A stretch of 64,000 nt of DNA from NCBI GenBank assembly GCA_963842795.1, contig CAWJHV010000015.1, positions 62,001 through 126,000 on the forward strand. Direction: 5' to 3'. This DNA comes from WHSW01 sp963842795 (GTDB taxonomy: Bacteria > Actinomycetota > Thermoleophilia > Solirubrobacterales > 70-9). The position numbers and the translations under genes were made by a program. Under the pieces are notes generated by a model. It saw only the letters and a program-made list of their open reading frames with translations. It made no database searches and had not been told where the DNA came from. Position 1 is the first letter of the stretch. Each line of letters starts with the position of its first letter. Below, piece by piece: positions 51,228 through 59,281 of the stretch.

Positions 51228-52391
51228 CTAGGCGAGGCTCGGCGTCGGCTCGCGGGCCGGCGCGCCGCAGAAGAGCTCGTAGTCGGGGAACTTCCCCATC
51301 TCCTCGGCCTCGATCTCGGGCGCATCGTCGCCGCAGATCGGGCACGCGGGGTCGCGCTTGACCTTGAGCTCGGTGAAGCGCGTGCCGAGCGACTCGTAAA
51401 GCAGCAGGCGCCCGATCAGCGGCTCGCCGATCCCGGCGACCAGCTTGATCACCTCGTTGGCCTGAAGCAGGCCCATCACGCCCGCCATCACGCCGAGCAC
51501 CCCGTTGGCGCCGCAGCTCGGCGCCAGCTCGGGCGGCGGCGGCACCGGGTAGAGGCAGCGGTAGCAGGGGCCCTCGTGCGGGGCGAAGGTCGAGAGCTGG
51601 CCGTCGAAGCCGAGGATCGAGGCCGAGACGACCGGCTTGCCGAGCCGCACGGAGGCGTCGTTGAGCAGATAGCGCGTGGGGAAGTTGTCGGCGCCGTCGA
51701 CGATCACGTCGTAGGGCTCGATCAGCTCGAGGATGTTCGAGGCGTCGAGGCGTGTGTTGTGCTCGACCACCTCGACGTCGGGGTTCAGCGCCTCGATGGT
51801 CATCCGGGCGGAGGCCGTCTTCGCGATCCCGACCCGCTCGGTGTTGTGGATCACCTGGCGCTGGAGATTGGACTCGTCGACGACGTCGTCGTCGACGATC
51901 CCGATCGTCCCGACCCCGGCGGCGGCGAGGTAGAGGGCCGCCGGCGCTCCGAGGCCGCCGGCCCCGAGCAGCAGGACCTTCGACTCGAGCAGCTTGAGCT
52001 GGCCCTCGACGCCGACCTCCGACAGCAGCGTGTGCCGCGAGTAGCGCGTCCGCTGGTCCTTGGTCAGGCCGGAGGCGTTCACGGTCGGCAGGTTCGCGCC
52101 CTCCCAGGCGACGATCCCGCCCTCGACCACGGCGACGTTGTCGTAGCCGAGGCCGGCGAGCTCGGCCGCCATCTTCGACGAGCGGTTGTCGGTGCGGCAG
52201 TGGAGCACCAGGCGCTCGGAGGTGTCGGGGGCGATCTCGTCGAGGCGCTCGACCAGCTCGCCCTGAGGGACGTGGAGGGCGGACTCGATGTGGGACTCGT
52301 CCCACTCGTTCTGCTCGCGGACGTCGATCAGCTTCGCGCCGCCCGCGATCTCCTCGCGTGCGGACTCCAGGTCAAGCACCTCGATCGGCAT
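51228..52391 (-). CDS. moeZ: Rhodanese-E1 fusion, MoeZ/ThiF-type sulfur-carrier activating protein
   Basis: The protein has 387 residues, with an N-terminal rhodanese domain (about 1-105) whose active cysteine is C65 in VLHCRTDNRSSK. A ThiF/MoeB adenylyltransferase domain follows (about 110-387): LLLGAGGLGAPAALYL for ATP, IVDDDVVDESNLQRQ and DGADNFPTRYLLND, with zinc-binding CYRC and CPIC pairs. It adenylates the carrier C-terminus and transfers sulfur to it. The domain order is the reverse of classical MoeZ (E1 first, rhodanese last) as I recall it, so this should be checked. The ATG is set by a good AGGAGA. It heads an operon with the CysO-like gene. Confidence 0.92.
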   Translation of the reverse strand: MPIEVLDLESAREEIAGGAKLIDVREQNEWDESHIESALHVPQGELVERLDEIAPDTSERLVLHCRTDNRSSKMAAELAGLGYDNVAVVEGGIVAWEGANLPTVNASGLTKDQRTRYSRHTLLSEVGVEGQLKLLESKVLLLGAGGLGAPAALYLAAAGVGTIGIVDDDVVDESNLQRQVIHNTERVGIAKTASARMTIEALNPDVEVVEHNTRLDASNILELIEPYDVIVDGADNFPTRYLLNDASVRLGKPVVSASILGFDGQLSTFAPHEGPCYRCLYPVPPPPELAPSCGANGVLGVMAGVMGLLQANEVIKLVAGIGEPLIGRLLLYESLGTRFTELKVKRDPACPICGDDAPEIEAEEMGKFPDYELFCGAPAREPTPSLA

Positions 52392-52402
52392 CCAAAATCT
52401 CC

Positions 52403-52420
52403 TAATCCGTATCCGGATTA
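52403..52420 (-). promoter_or_regulatory. Palindromic operator candidate upstream of the MoeZ-like gene
   Basis: The perfect inverted repeat TAATCCG-TATC-CGGATTA overlaps the leader just upstream of the Shine-Dalgarno sequence, inside an unusually AT-rich patch (about 52395-52442). It is a plausible repressor site for the moeZ-cysO unit. The same patch also carries the stop codon of the neighbouring broken glycosyltransferase gene. Confidence 0.5.
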
Positions 52421-52431
52421 CCCGTATTACT

Positions 52432-53488
52432 TCAATAAGTGTAGCAATGGGGCCTGAGAGCGGTGGGGCCGCTCGCGCCCAAGCGCCACCCCGCACGCCC
52501 GGACGCGGGAGCAGAAGAAAAAGTCCGGGCGTAGACGCGGAGCATGATTCGGGCGGGAGCGGAGGAGGTGGCGGGAGTTGTTCTACCGGGCGTGCCGAGA
52601 CGAACGGCTTCGACCGCCGCCCGGTCGCGCTCCGTGGCGCGGCGGAGCGCCTGCTTGGCCAGCAGGCGCAGGCGCAGGTTGAGCCGCAGCGCGCGCCAGC
52701 CGAGCCACTCGCGCCGGGGGCCGTAGGCCCGCCTGACGGCGGCGCGCCAGTTGAGCGTCCCGGTGGCGCGCCAGCCCTCGCGGGAGCCGTAGACGAGCGT
52801 CGAGGAGCCCTGGCCGTGGTGGACGATCCGGCAAGCGGCCGGGTCGAAGCGCGAGCGCACTCCGGCACCGGCCGCGCGCAGCCCGAGGTCGACGTCCTCG
52901 CCGAACAGGTGCAGCGCCGGGTCGAACGGCCCGAGCCGGCGCAGCAGCGCCGTCGGGCCGGCGACGCAGGCACCCGGTCAGCCAGCTGACCTCGAGCGGG
53001 CGCTCGAGCCGGTAGGGCTCGGTCCGCGCCTGAACCCATGCGGGCGCCACCGCCGCCGGAACCAGCGCGCGCACCCACGGCCATCCGCCGACCTCGGGGC
53101 CGCTCGCCGAGGGCTGGATCGATTGGTCGGGGTTGAGCACCCGCGGGCCGACCAGCGCCCCGAGCTCCAGCGACTCGGCGGCGAGGCGGTCGAGCCCGTC
53201 GTCGAGCAGCTCGGTGTCGGGGTTGAGCAGCACCGTCGCCTCCCCGGCCGCCTCGGCGACGCCGACGTTCGATGCCGCTCCGAAGCCGACGTTGCTTTCG
53301 AGCTCGATCAGCCGGCCGGGGCCCTTCCAGGCCTCAGCCTCGGCGCGCGGCCGCTCGCTGGACGCGTTGTCGACGACGACCAGCTCCTGGCTGCCGTCGA
53401 GGAAGCGGTTCATCGTCGCCACCAGGGTGCGCAGGTGACCCGCGCACTCCCAGGTGACGACGACTACCGAGTACTTGGTGTCCTTCAG
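52432..53488 (-). pseudogene. GT2 glycosyltransferase, frameshifted and without a standard start codon
   Basis: The in-frame N-terminus KYSVVVVTWECAGHLRTLVATMN, then ELVVVDNASSERP and ATVLLNPDTELLDDGL, is a GT2 domain. After VSWLTG the frame shifts at a plus-strand CCC run (52973-52975); removing one base restores ACVAGPTALLRRLGPFDPALHLFGEDVDLGLRAAG and a basic C-terminus to 52432. No ATG, GTG or TTG opens the frame before the first strand; CTG 53488, directly after the htpX stop, is the only candidate, while GTG 53422 would cut the fold. Either the gene is decaying or two sequencing errors are present. Confidence 0.7.
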
Positions 53489-53495
53489 CGCCCGG

Positions 53496-54356
53496 TCAGC
53501 CGATTGCGGGACGCATCTGGCGCAGGCGCCGGACGCGCTCCTCGATCGGCGGATGGGTCGAGAACAGCCCAGCGATCCCCTTGCTGGCGAACGGCTTGAC
53601 GATGTAGAGCGGCTCCGTCGCCTGGTTGACCTGCATCGGCATCGCCTTCGCGCCCTCCTCGAGCCGCAGCAGCGCCGAGGCCAGGGACTCCGGGTTGCCG
53701 CAGAACTGCGCGCCGGTCGCGTCGGCCGCGTACTCGCGCTGGCGCGAGACGGCGAGCTGGATCAGGGTCGCCGCGATCGGTGCCAGCAACACCAGGGCGA
53801 GGCTTCCGATCAGGCCCAGGGGCGAATCGTCGTCGCCGCCGAACCAGAGGGCGAAGTACGCCAGGTAGGTGATCATCGCGCCGATCGCCGAGGCGACCGA
53901 CTGGGTGAGGATGTCGCGGTTCTTGACGTGGGCGAGCTCGTGGGAGATCACGCCGCGAAGCTCGTCCTCGGAGAGCAGCTTCGTGATCCCCTGGGTCACC
54001 GCGACCGCGGAGTGCTTCGGGTTGCGGCCGGTCGCGAACGCGTTCGGCTGGTCGCTGGGGATCATGTAGAGCCTCGGCATCGGCAGGTCGGCGCGCGTGG
54101 TCAGCTCGCGGACCATCTGGTAGATGCCGGGTGCCTCCTGCTCGGAGAGCGGCTTCGCGCGCGCGCTGGCGATCGCGATCTTGTCGCTGAACCAGTAGGC
54201 GATGCCGTTCATGAGCAATGCGATCGCGAGGAACACGGACGCGATCTGGATGCCGCCGATCGCGTAGCCGATCGCGACCAGCAAGCCGCCCAGCGTCGCC
54301 ATGAGAATGGTCGTGCGCAGGGCGGCGCTGAACTTCGAGTGACGTGTGGTTGTCAT
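53496..54356 (-). CDS. htpX: HtpX-family membrane zinc metalloprotease
   Basis: The 286-residue M48 protease has two N-terminal helices (about 13-34 and 38-58), then the active site H139-E140-LA-H143 (ISHELAHVKNRD) and the third ligand Glu208 in REYAAD. Two more hydrophobic segments lie between them. The end STHPPIEERVRRLRQM is standard for the family. HtpX degrades damaged membrane proteins at the inner membrane. AAGGAG is present nine bases upstream of the ATG. It is divergent from the two-component genes across 183 bases, which hold short GC-rich inverted repeats but no gene. Confidence 0.96.
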   Translation of the reverse strand: MTTTRHSKFSAALRTTILMATLGGLLVAIGYAIGGIQIASVFLAIALLMNGIAYWFSDKIAIASARAKPLSEQEAPGIYQMVRELTTRADLPMPRLYMIPSDQPNAFATGRNPKHSAVAVTQGITKLLSEDELRGVISHELAHVKNRDILTQSVASAIGAMITYLAYFALWFGGDDDSPLGLIGSLALVLLAPIAATLIQLAVSRQREYAADATGAQFCGNPESLASALLRLEEGAKAMPMQVNQATEPLYIVKPFASKGIAGLFSTHPPIEERVRRLRQMRPAIG

Positions 54357-54539
54357 CCGGGGGTACTCCTTGATGCCTGCCGGCTCTCAATACACAGGCG
54401 GCCGAGCTGAAACCTGACTCTGGACATTTTGACGAGTGCGGTGCCAGATCTCGTAGGTGCTGGCCCTATACCGGCCTGGGGGGACGCCCCCGGTACCCCA
54501 ATTTCCCGGCACGCCGCCCGGAGGCCGATAATCACCCTG

Positions 54540-55538
54540 ATGCGACGACGCGACCTGCTCACGCAAGTGCTGGCGGTGAACCTGCTGCTGATCGTCGCAG
54601 CGGTCGTGGCGGCGGTGATCGCCGCGAACCCCGAGGTCGAGCTCAGTGACCGCCCGGAAGCGGCCTTGGTGCTCGGCTTCGCGATCGCGTTCACGGTCGT
54701 CTTGAACATCTACATGCTGCAGCGTCGGCTGGGACCGCTCGAGCGCCTCGTCGACGAGATGGAGCGCGCCGACCTGACCCGGCCCGGGGCCAACCTGCGC
54801 AAGGTCACCGACCCGCGCGGCCCCGAGGAGGTCGCGCGCCTGCACCAGGCGTTCACGAGGATGCTCGAGCGGCTCGAGGCCGAGCGCCGGCGCGCCTCGA
54901 GCGCCGCGCTCGAGGCCCAGGAGGAGGAGCGGGCGCGGGTCGCCCGCGACCTGCACGACGAGGTCAACCAGTCGCTGACCGGCTTGCTGCTGCGGCTCGA
55001 GGCGGCACGCGAGAAGGCGCCGCCGGGGCTTGCCGCCGAGCTCGCCGAGATCCGCGCGCTGGCCAACCGCGCGATGCAGGAGCTCCTGACGCTCGCACGC
55101 CAGCTGCGCCCGACCGCGCTCGACGACCTCGGCCTCAAGGCGGCGCTCGCCGGCCACGTCCGCGAGCTCGCCAACCAGGGCGTCGTGGAGGCGACCTTCG
55201 AGACCGACCCGCAGCTCGGCCATCTGCCCGGCGACGCGCAGCTGGTCGTCTACAGGGTCGCCCAGGAGGCGCTCTCGAACGCGGTCCGCCATTCCGGCGC
55301 CGAGCACGTGCGGGTTGCCCTCCGACGCGACGAGGACTCGCTCGAGCTCCGGGTCGCCGACGATGGCGGCGGCTTCACGTTCGACGAGGCCGGCGGCGGC
55401 CTCGGAATCGCGGGGATGCGCGAGCGCGCGATGCTCGTCGGCGGCGAGTTCCAGATCGAGTCGCGCCCCCAGGTCGGTACAAGGGTTCGGCTGATCGTGC
55501 CGATAGGGGCTAATGATGACCACGTGGGTGGGGACTGA
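54540..55538 (+). CDS. Sensor histidine kinase of the NarX/DesK (HisKA_3) type
   Basis: The 332-residue kinase has two N-terminal membrane helices (about 8-29 and 41-60) with only a short outer loop and a HAMP-like segment, so it may sense a membrane signal. HisKA_3 contains the phospho-accepting H139 in RVARDLHDEVNQSLTGL; the ATPase domain has RVAQEALSNAVRHSGA and VADDGGGF with GGGLGIAGMRERA. ATG 54540 is chosen because it lies just before the first helix. It overlaps the response regulator gene by 26 bases. The signal is unknown; proximity to htpX hints at envelope stress. Confidence 0.93.
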   Translation: MRRRDLLTQVLAVNLLLIVAAVVAAVIAANPEVELSDRPEAALVLGFAIAFTVVLNIYMLQRRLGPLERLVDEMERADLTRPGANLRKVTDPRGPEEVARLHQAFTRMLERLEAERRRASSAALEAQEEERARVARDLHDEVNQSLTGLLLRLEAAREKAPPGLAAELAEIRALANRAMQELLTLARQLRPTALDDLGLKAALAGHVRELANQGVVEATFETDPQLGHLPGDAQLVVYRVAQEALSNAVRHSGAEHVRVALRRDEDSLELRVADDGGGFTFDEAGGGLGIAGMRERAMLVGGEFQIESRPQVGTRVRLIVPIGANDDHVGGD

Positions 55539-56172
55539 CGACGTGAAGATCCTGATCGCAGACGACCACGGGATCGTGCGCTCCGGTCTGCGAATGCTGC
55601 TCGAGCAGCAGAGCGACATCCAGGTGATCGCCGAGGCCTCGGACGGAGCCATGGCCCGCGACCTGGCGATCCGCGAGCGCCCCGACCTCGCGATCCTCGA
55701 CGTGAAGATGCCGAAGCTCACCGGGCTCCAGGCCACCCGCGAGATCCGCGAGCAGGCACCGGACGTCGCGGTCCTGATCCTCTCCATGTACGACGACGAG
55801 CGCTACCTGTTCGAGGCGCTCAAGGCCGGCGCCTCGGGCTACGTACTCAAGACGCAGGCGGACGTCGACCTGCTCGCGGCCGTCCGCGCCGTCGAGCGCG
55901 GCGAGCCGTTCCTCACCCCCGACGCGCAGCGCGCGCTGATCAAGGACGTGCTCGGCGAGAGCGCCGGCCGCACCGACGAGCTCACCCCGCGCGAGCAGGA
56001 GGTCGTGAAGCTGGTCGCCGAGGCGCACACCAACAAGGAGATCGCCGAGATCCTCCACCTCTCGGAGAAGACGGTCGAGAACCACCGCTCGAACGCGATG
56101 CGCAAGCTCGGCATGCGCGACCGCGTGGAGCTGGTCCGCTACGCGATCCGCCGCGGGCTGATCGAGCCGTAG
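55513..56172 (+). CDS. NarL/FixJ-family response regulator
   Basis: The 219-residue regulator has a receiver domain with KILIADDHGIVRSGL and phosphorylation site D63 in LAILDVKMP, a Lys in YVLKTQ, then a LuxR-type helix-turn-helix (LTPREQEVVKLVAEAHTNKEIAEILHLSEKTVENHRSNAMRKLGM). It is the partner of the overlapping kinase gene. ATG 55513 with AGGGG nearby is used; GTG 55543, five bases after the kinase stop, would remove ten residues not needed for the fold and is a fair alternative. The target genes cannot be seen; the next gene, an Rrf2 regulator, follows after 43 bases. Confidence 0.95.
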   Translation: MMTTWVGTDDVKILIADDHGIVRSGLRMLLEQQSDIQVIAEASDGAMARDLAIRERPDLAILDVKMPKLTGLQATREIREQAPDVAVLILSMYDDERYLFEALKAGASGYVLKTQADVDLLAAVRAVERGEPFLTPDAQRALIKDVLGESAGRTDELTPREQEVVKLVAEAHTNKEIAEILHLSEKTVENHRSNAMRKLGMRDRVELVRYAIRRGLIEP

Positions 56173-56215
56173 GCGTACCAGCCTTTTCCGACCGTCGCGC
56201 TAGGATTTAGGCGCG

Positions 56216-56704
56216 ATGCTGTTCTCGACCAAGGCGGAATACGGGGTGCGACTGATGGTCGAGCTCGGCCGCCGGGCGGGCGAAGGCCCGCCGGAAAGCG
56301 CCGAGCCGGTCGCGCTCGCGGCCGTCGCCGAGGCCGAGCTGCTGCCGCTCTCCTACCTCGAGCACCTGGTCGCGAAGCTGCGCCAGGCCGGGATCGTGAG
56401 CTCGGTCCGCGGCGCGCACGGCGGCTACCGCCTGGCGAGGCCGGCGACGGAGATCGCGATGCTCGACGTGGTCGAGGCGCTCGAGGGCCCGATCGCGCCG
56501 ATGGAGTGCTTCCACACCGAACGCGACGGGCGGGTGCTCTGCTCGCACGAGACCGACGGCGATCAGGCCTGCGCGACGAAGCTACTCTGGACCAGGGTCC
56601 AGGGCGGGGTGACGAAGGCGCTCGCGAGCACGACGCTCGCCGAGCTGGTCGAGTTCGCCGGCCCGGTGCCGACGCCCGAACCCGTCGCCACCCCCGTGGC
56701 CTGA
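56216..56704 (+). CDS. Rrf2-family Fe-S regulator of the SUF operon
   Basis: The 162-residue protein has an Rrf2 winged helix (MLFSTKAEYGVRLMVEL, then LSYLEHLVAKLRQAGIVSSVRGAHGGYRLA) and three cysteines, C98, C109 and C119, in the position where IscR/SufR/CymR-type members hold a [2Fe-2S] cluster. It directly precedes sufC, so it most likely represses or tunes the SUF genes according to Fe-S status. The C-terminus after residue 140 is Pro-rich and probably disordered. There is no clear Shine-Dalgarno site; TAGGAT lies about 10 bases before the ATG and could be the -10 of a leaderless transcript. Confidence 0.92.
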   Translation: MLFSTKAEYGVRLMVELGRRAGEGPPESAEPVALAAVAEAELLPLSYLEHLVAKLRQAGIVSSVRGAHGGYRLARPATEIAMLDVVEALEGPIAPMECFHTERDGRVLCSHETDGDQACATKLLWTRVQGGVTKALASTTLAELVEFAGPVPTPEPVATPVA

Positions 56705-56741
56705 GCGACGGCCGAACAACCAGCAACTACTTCAGGAGACC

Positions 56742-57506
56742 ATGTCCGACCTTCAGATCAGCAACCTCCACGTAAGCGCCGAGGACAAGCAGATCCTCAA
56801 GGGCCTCAACCTCGGGGTCTCCCGGGGCGAGGTCCATGCCCTCATGGGCCCGAACGGCTCCGGCAAGTCGACGCTCGCGAACGCGATCATGGGCCACCCC
56901 GGCCTCGAGATCACCGACGGTGAGATCGTCTTCGACGGCGAGGAGATCAACGACGCCGCCCCGGAGGAACGCTCCCGGGCGGGGCTCTTCCTCGCCTTTC
57001 AGTACCCGGTCGCGATCCCGGGCGTGACCGTCGCCAAGTACCTGCGGATGGCGCTCAACGCGCACCGCGAGGCCCGCGGCGAGCCCCAGATCAGCCTCAA
57101 GGACTTCCGCCGCCAGACCGAGGAGGCGATGGAGCTTGTCAACATCCCGCGCGACTTCTCCAGCCGCTACATCAACGACGGCTTCTCGGGCGGTGAGAAG
57201 AAGCGGATGGAGATCCTGCAGCTGGCGATGCTGCGGCCGCGGATCGCGGTCCTCGACGAGACCGACTCCGGGCTCGACATCGACGCGCTGCGGATCGTCG
57301 CCGAGGGCGTGAACAAGTTCTCGGGCCCGGACATGGGCGTCCTGATCATCACCCACTACCAGCGCATCCTGCACCTGGTCGAGCCCGACTTCGTGCACGT
57401 CATGTTCGACGGGCGGATCGTCAAGGAGGGCGGGCCGGAGCTGGTCACCGAGCTCGAGGCCAAGGGCTATGGGTGGATCAGGGAAGAGGTGGAAGCAGGT
57501 GTGTGA
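56742..57506 (+). CDS. sufC: Fe-S assembly ATPase SufC
   Basis: The 254-residue ABC-type ATPase is characteristic of SufC: Walker A GPNGSGKSTL, FLAFQYPVAIPGVTV, signature FSGGEKKRMEILQLAML, Walker B RIAVLDETDSGLDIDAL and HYQRIL as the H-loop. It forms the SufBC2D scaffold with the SufB and SufD encoded at 61750 and 63261. AGGAGACC precedes the ATG. It is separated from sufS by 58 bases holding two small hairpins. The gene is complete with no unusual residues. Confidence 0.97.
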   Translation: MSDLQISNLHVSAEDKQILKGLNLGVSRGEVHALMGPNGSGKSTLANAIMGHPGLEITDGEIVFDGEEINDAAPEERSRAGLFLAFQYPVAIPGVTVAKYLRMALNAHREARGEPQISLKDFRRQTEEAMELVNIPRDFSSRYINDGFSGGEKKRMEILQLAMLRPRIAVLDETDSGLDIDALRIVAEGVNKFSGPDMGVLIITHYQRILHLVEPDFVHVMFDGRIVKEGGPELVTELEAKGYGWIREEVEAGV

Positions 57507-57509
57507 TGA

Positions 57510-57553
57510 GGTGCTTTAGCACCGAAACGAGCGTGTCAGGCGGCGAAGCCGCC
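57510..57553 (+). repeat. Two small hairpins between sufC and sufS
   Basis: GGTGC-TTTA-GCACC (57510-57523) and GGCGGC-GAA-GCCGCC (57539-57553) occupy the short gap. Neither is followed by a T-run, so they look like mRNA processing or stability elements within the SUF transcript. The second resembles the hairpin between the YrbE genes at 5716. Confidence 0.4.
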
Positions 57554-57564
57554 GCAGGTTATTC

Positions 57565-58809
57565 GTGACCGTCGCCGCCGAGACCTTCCCGATCGACCGC
57601 GTTCGGGCTTCATTCCCGGCGCTCGAGCGTGAGGTCGGCGGCAAGCCGGTCGCCTACCTGGACTCCGGCGCGAGCTCGCAGCGGGTGCTCGCCTCGATCC
57701 AGGCGGTCGACCGCTACGAGCGCCGCCACCACTCGAACGTCCACCGCGGCTCGCACACGCTCTCCGCCGAGGCGACCGCGGCCTACGAGGGCGCCCGGGC
57801 GACCGTCGCCGACCACATCGGCGCCGCCGACCGCCGCGAGGTCATCTTCACCCGCAACGTGACGGAGGCGATCAACCTGGTCGCCTACGCCTGGGGCGAG
57901 GCGAACCTGCGCGCCGGGGACCGGATCGTGCTCACCGAGATGGAGCACCACTCGAACATCGTCCCCTGGCAGCTGGTCGCCGCCCGCACCGGCGCCGTGA
58001 TCGACTGGGTCGGGGTCGACGATCAGGGGCTGCTGGACCTCGACGGCTACGTGTCGCTGCTCGAGCGCGGCCCGAAGCTGGTCGCCGTCGCCCACCTCTC
58101 CAACGTCCTCGGCACGGAGAACCCGCTCCCCGAGATCTCGCGGCTGGCCCACGAGGCCGGCGCCCTGGTGCTCGCCGACGGTGCCCAGGCGGCGCCGAAG
58201 CTGGGCGTCGACGTCGCCGAGCTCGGGGTCGACTTCTACGGGCTCACCGGCCACAAGGCCTACGGCCCGACGGGCATCGGCGCGCTCTGGGCCCGGCTCG
58301 ACCTGCTGCGCGAGATGCCGCCGTTCATGGGCGGCGGCTCCATGATCCGCAGGGTGACCAAGGAGGGCACGACCTGGGCCGATCCTCCGGCCCGGTTCGA
58401 GGCCGGCACACCGGCGATCGCCCAGGCGATCGGCCTCGCCGCCGCCCTGCGCTGGCTCGACGCACAGGGGATGGAGGCGGTCGCCGCGCACGAGCGCGAG
58501 ATCGCCGCCTATGCGCTCGAGCGCCTCGCCGAGCTCCCCTGGCTGCGCGTGTTCGGCCCGCCCGCGTCGCCCGACCGGCTCGGCCCGGTCTCGTTCGAGG
58601 TCGAGGGCGTGCACGCGCACGACGTCGCCGAGATCCTCGATCGCCACGGGGTCGCGGTGCGCGCCGGCCACCACTGCGCCCAGCCGCTGATGGAGCGGCT
58701 CGGCGTCGCGGCCACCGCCCGCGCGAGCTTCGGCGTCTACACGACGACCGAGGAGATCGACCGGCTGATCGAGGGCCTCGAGGACGCCCGACGGGTCTTC
58801 CAGCTCTGA
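57565..58809 (+). CDS. sufS: Cysteine desulfurase SufS
   Basis: The 414-residue type II cysteine desulfurase has PLP lysine K231 (LTGHKAYGPTG) and active-site cysteine C371 in the short loop RAGHHCAQPLMERLG, as in SufS. EMEHHSNIVPWQ and LADGAQAAPKLGVDV bind PLP. It takes sulfur from cysteine and passes it to SufU. GTG 57565 is the start. The stop overlaps the sufU ATG (TGATG), so the two partners are translationally coupled. The cysteine it uses could come from the CysO/CysM genes in this window. Confidence 0.97.
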   Translation: MTVAAETFPIDRVRASFPALEREVGGKPVAYLDSGASSQRVLASIQAVDRYERRHHSNVHRGSHTLSAEATAAYEGARATVADHIGAADRREVIFTRNVTEAINLVAYAWGEANLRAGDRIVLTEMEHHSNIVPWQLVAARTGAVIDWVGVDDQGLLDLDGYVSLLERGPKLVAVAHLSNVLGTENPLPEISRLAHEAGALVLADGAQAAPKLGVDVAELGVDFYGLTGHKAYGPTGIGALWARLDLLREMPPFMGGGSMIRRVTKEGTTWADPPARFEAGTPAIAQAIGLAAALRWLDAQGMEAVAAHEREIAAYALERLAELPWLRVFGPPASPDRLGPVSFEVEGVHAHDVAEILDRHGVAVRAGHHCAQPLMERLGVAATARASFGVYTTTEEIDRLIEGLEDARRVFQL

Positions 58810-59237
58810 TGGACGAGCTCTACCGGGAGAACATCCTCGACCACTACAAGCGGCCGCGCCACTTCGGCCGCCCGGACGCCTTCGACCTCGAGTTCGAGGA
58901 CACCAACCCGTTCTGCGGCGACGAGCAGCACGTCTACATCGGCCTCAACGAGGAGGGCCGAGTCGACGCGGTTGCCTTCGAGGGCAAGGGCTGCGCGATC
59001 TCGACGGCCGCGACCTCGATGCTGACCGAGGAGCTCGGCGGGATGACCCGCGAGGAGCTGCTGCGGCTCGACAAGGACTTCGTCCTCGATCTGCTCGGGA
59101 TCGAGATCTCGGCGACCCGGCTGAAGTGCGCCCTGCTCGGCCTCAAGGTGGTCAAGTCCGCGGCGCTCGGCGACGCCGCCGACTGGGAGGACGAGGGCCG
59201 GACCGGCGACCCGGTGGCCGAGCGCGACCGGATCTAG
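58809..59237 (+). CDS. sufU: Zinc-dependent sulfurtransferase SufU
   Basis: The 142-residue protein is IscU-like but of the SufU type: it has C36 and D38 in NPFCGD, C62 in GCAIS and C107 in KCALL, with the typical spacer between the second and third cysteines. In Gram-positives and Actinobacteria it accepts persulfide from SufS by zinc-ligand swapping. It is coupled to sufS. The C-terminus is extended by about 15 charged residues. It is the last gene of the first SUF half; 44 bases later comes an unrelated glycoside hydrolase gene. Confidence 0.96.
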   Translation: MDELYRENILDHYKRPRHFGRPDAFDLEFEDTNPFCGDEQHVYIGLNEEGRVDAVAFEGKGCAISTAATSMLTEELGGMTREELLRLDKDFVLDLLGIEISATRLKCALLGLKVVKSAALGDAADWEDEGRTGDPVAERDRI

Positions 59238-59281
59238 CGCGCCCCGGCGTAAAGGTCGGCGCCCGGGGGTAATGGCGGCCC

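Noticed and set aside
54457..54520. GC-rich inverted repeats between htpX and the histidine kinase gene as a riboswitch
   Set aside because: The pairing is irregular and G/C-run driven; no known riboswitch layout could be made out.
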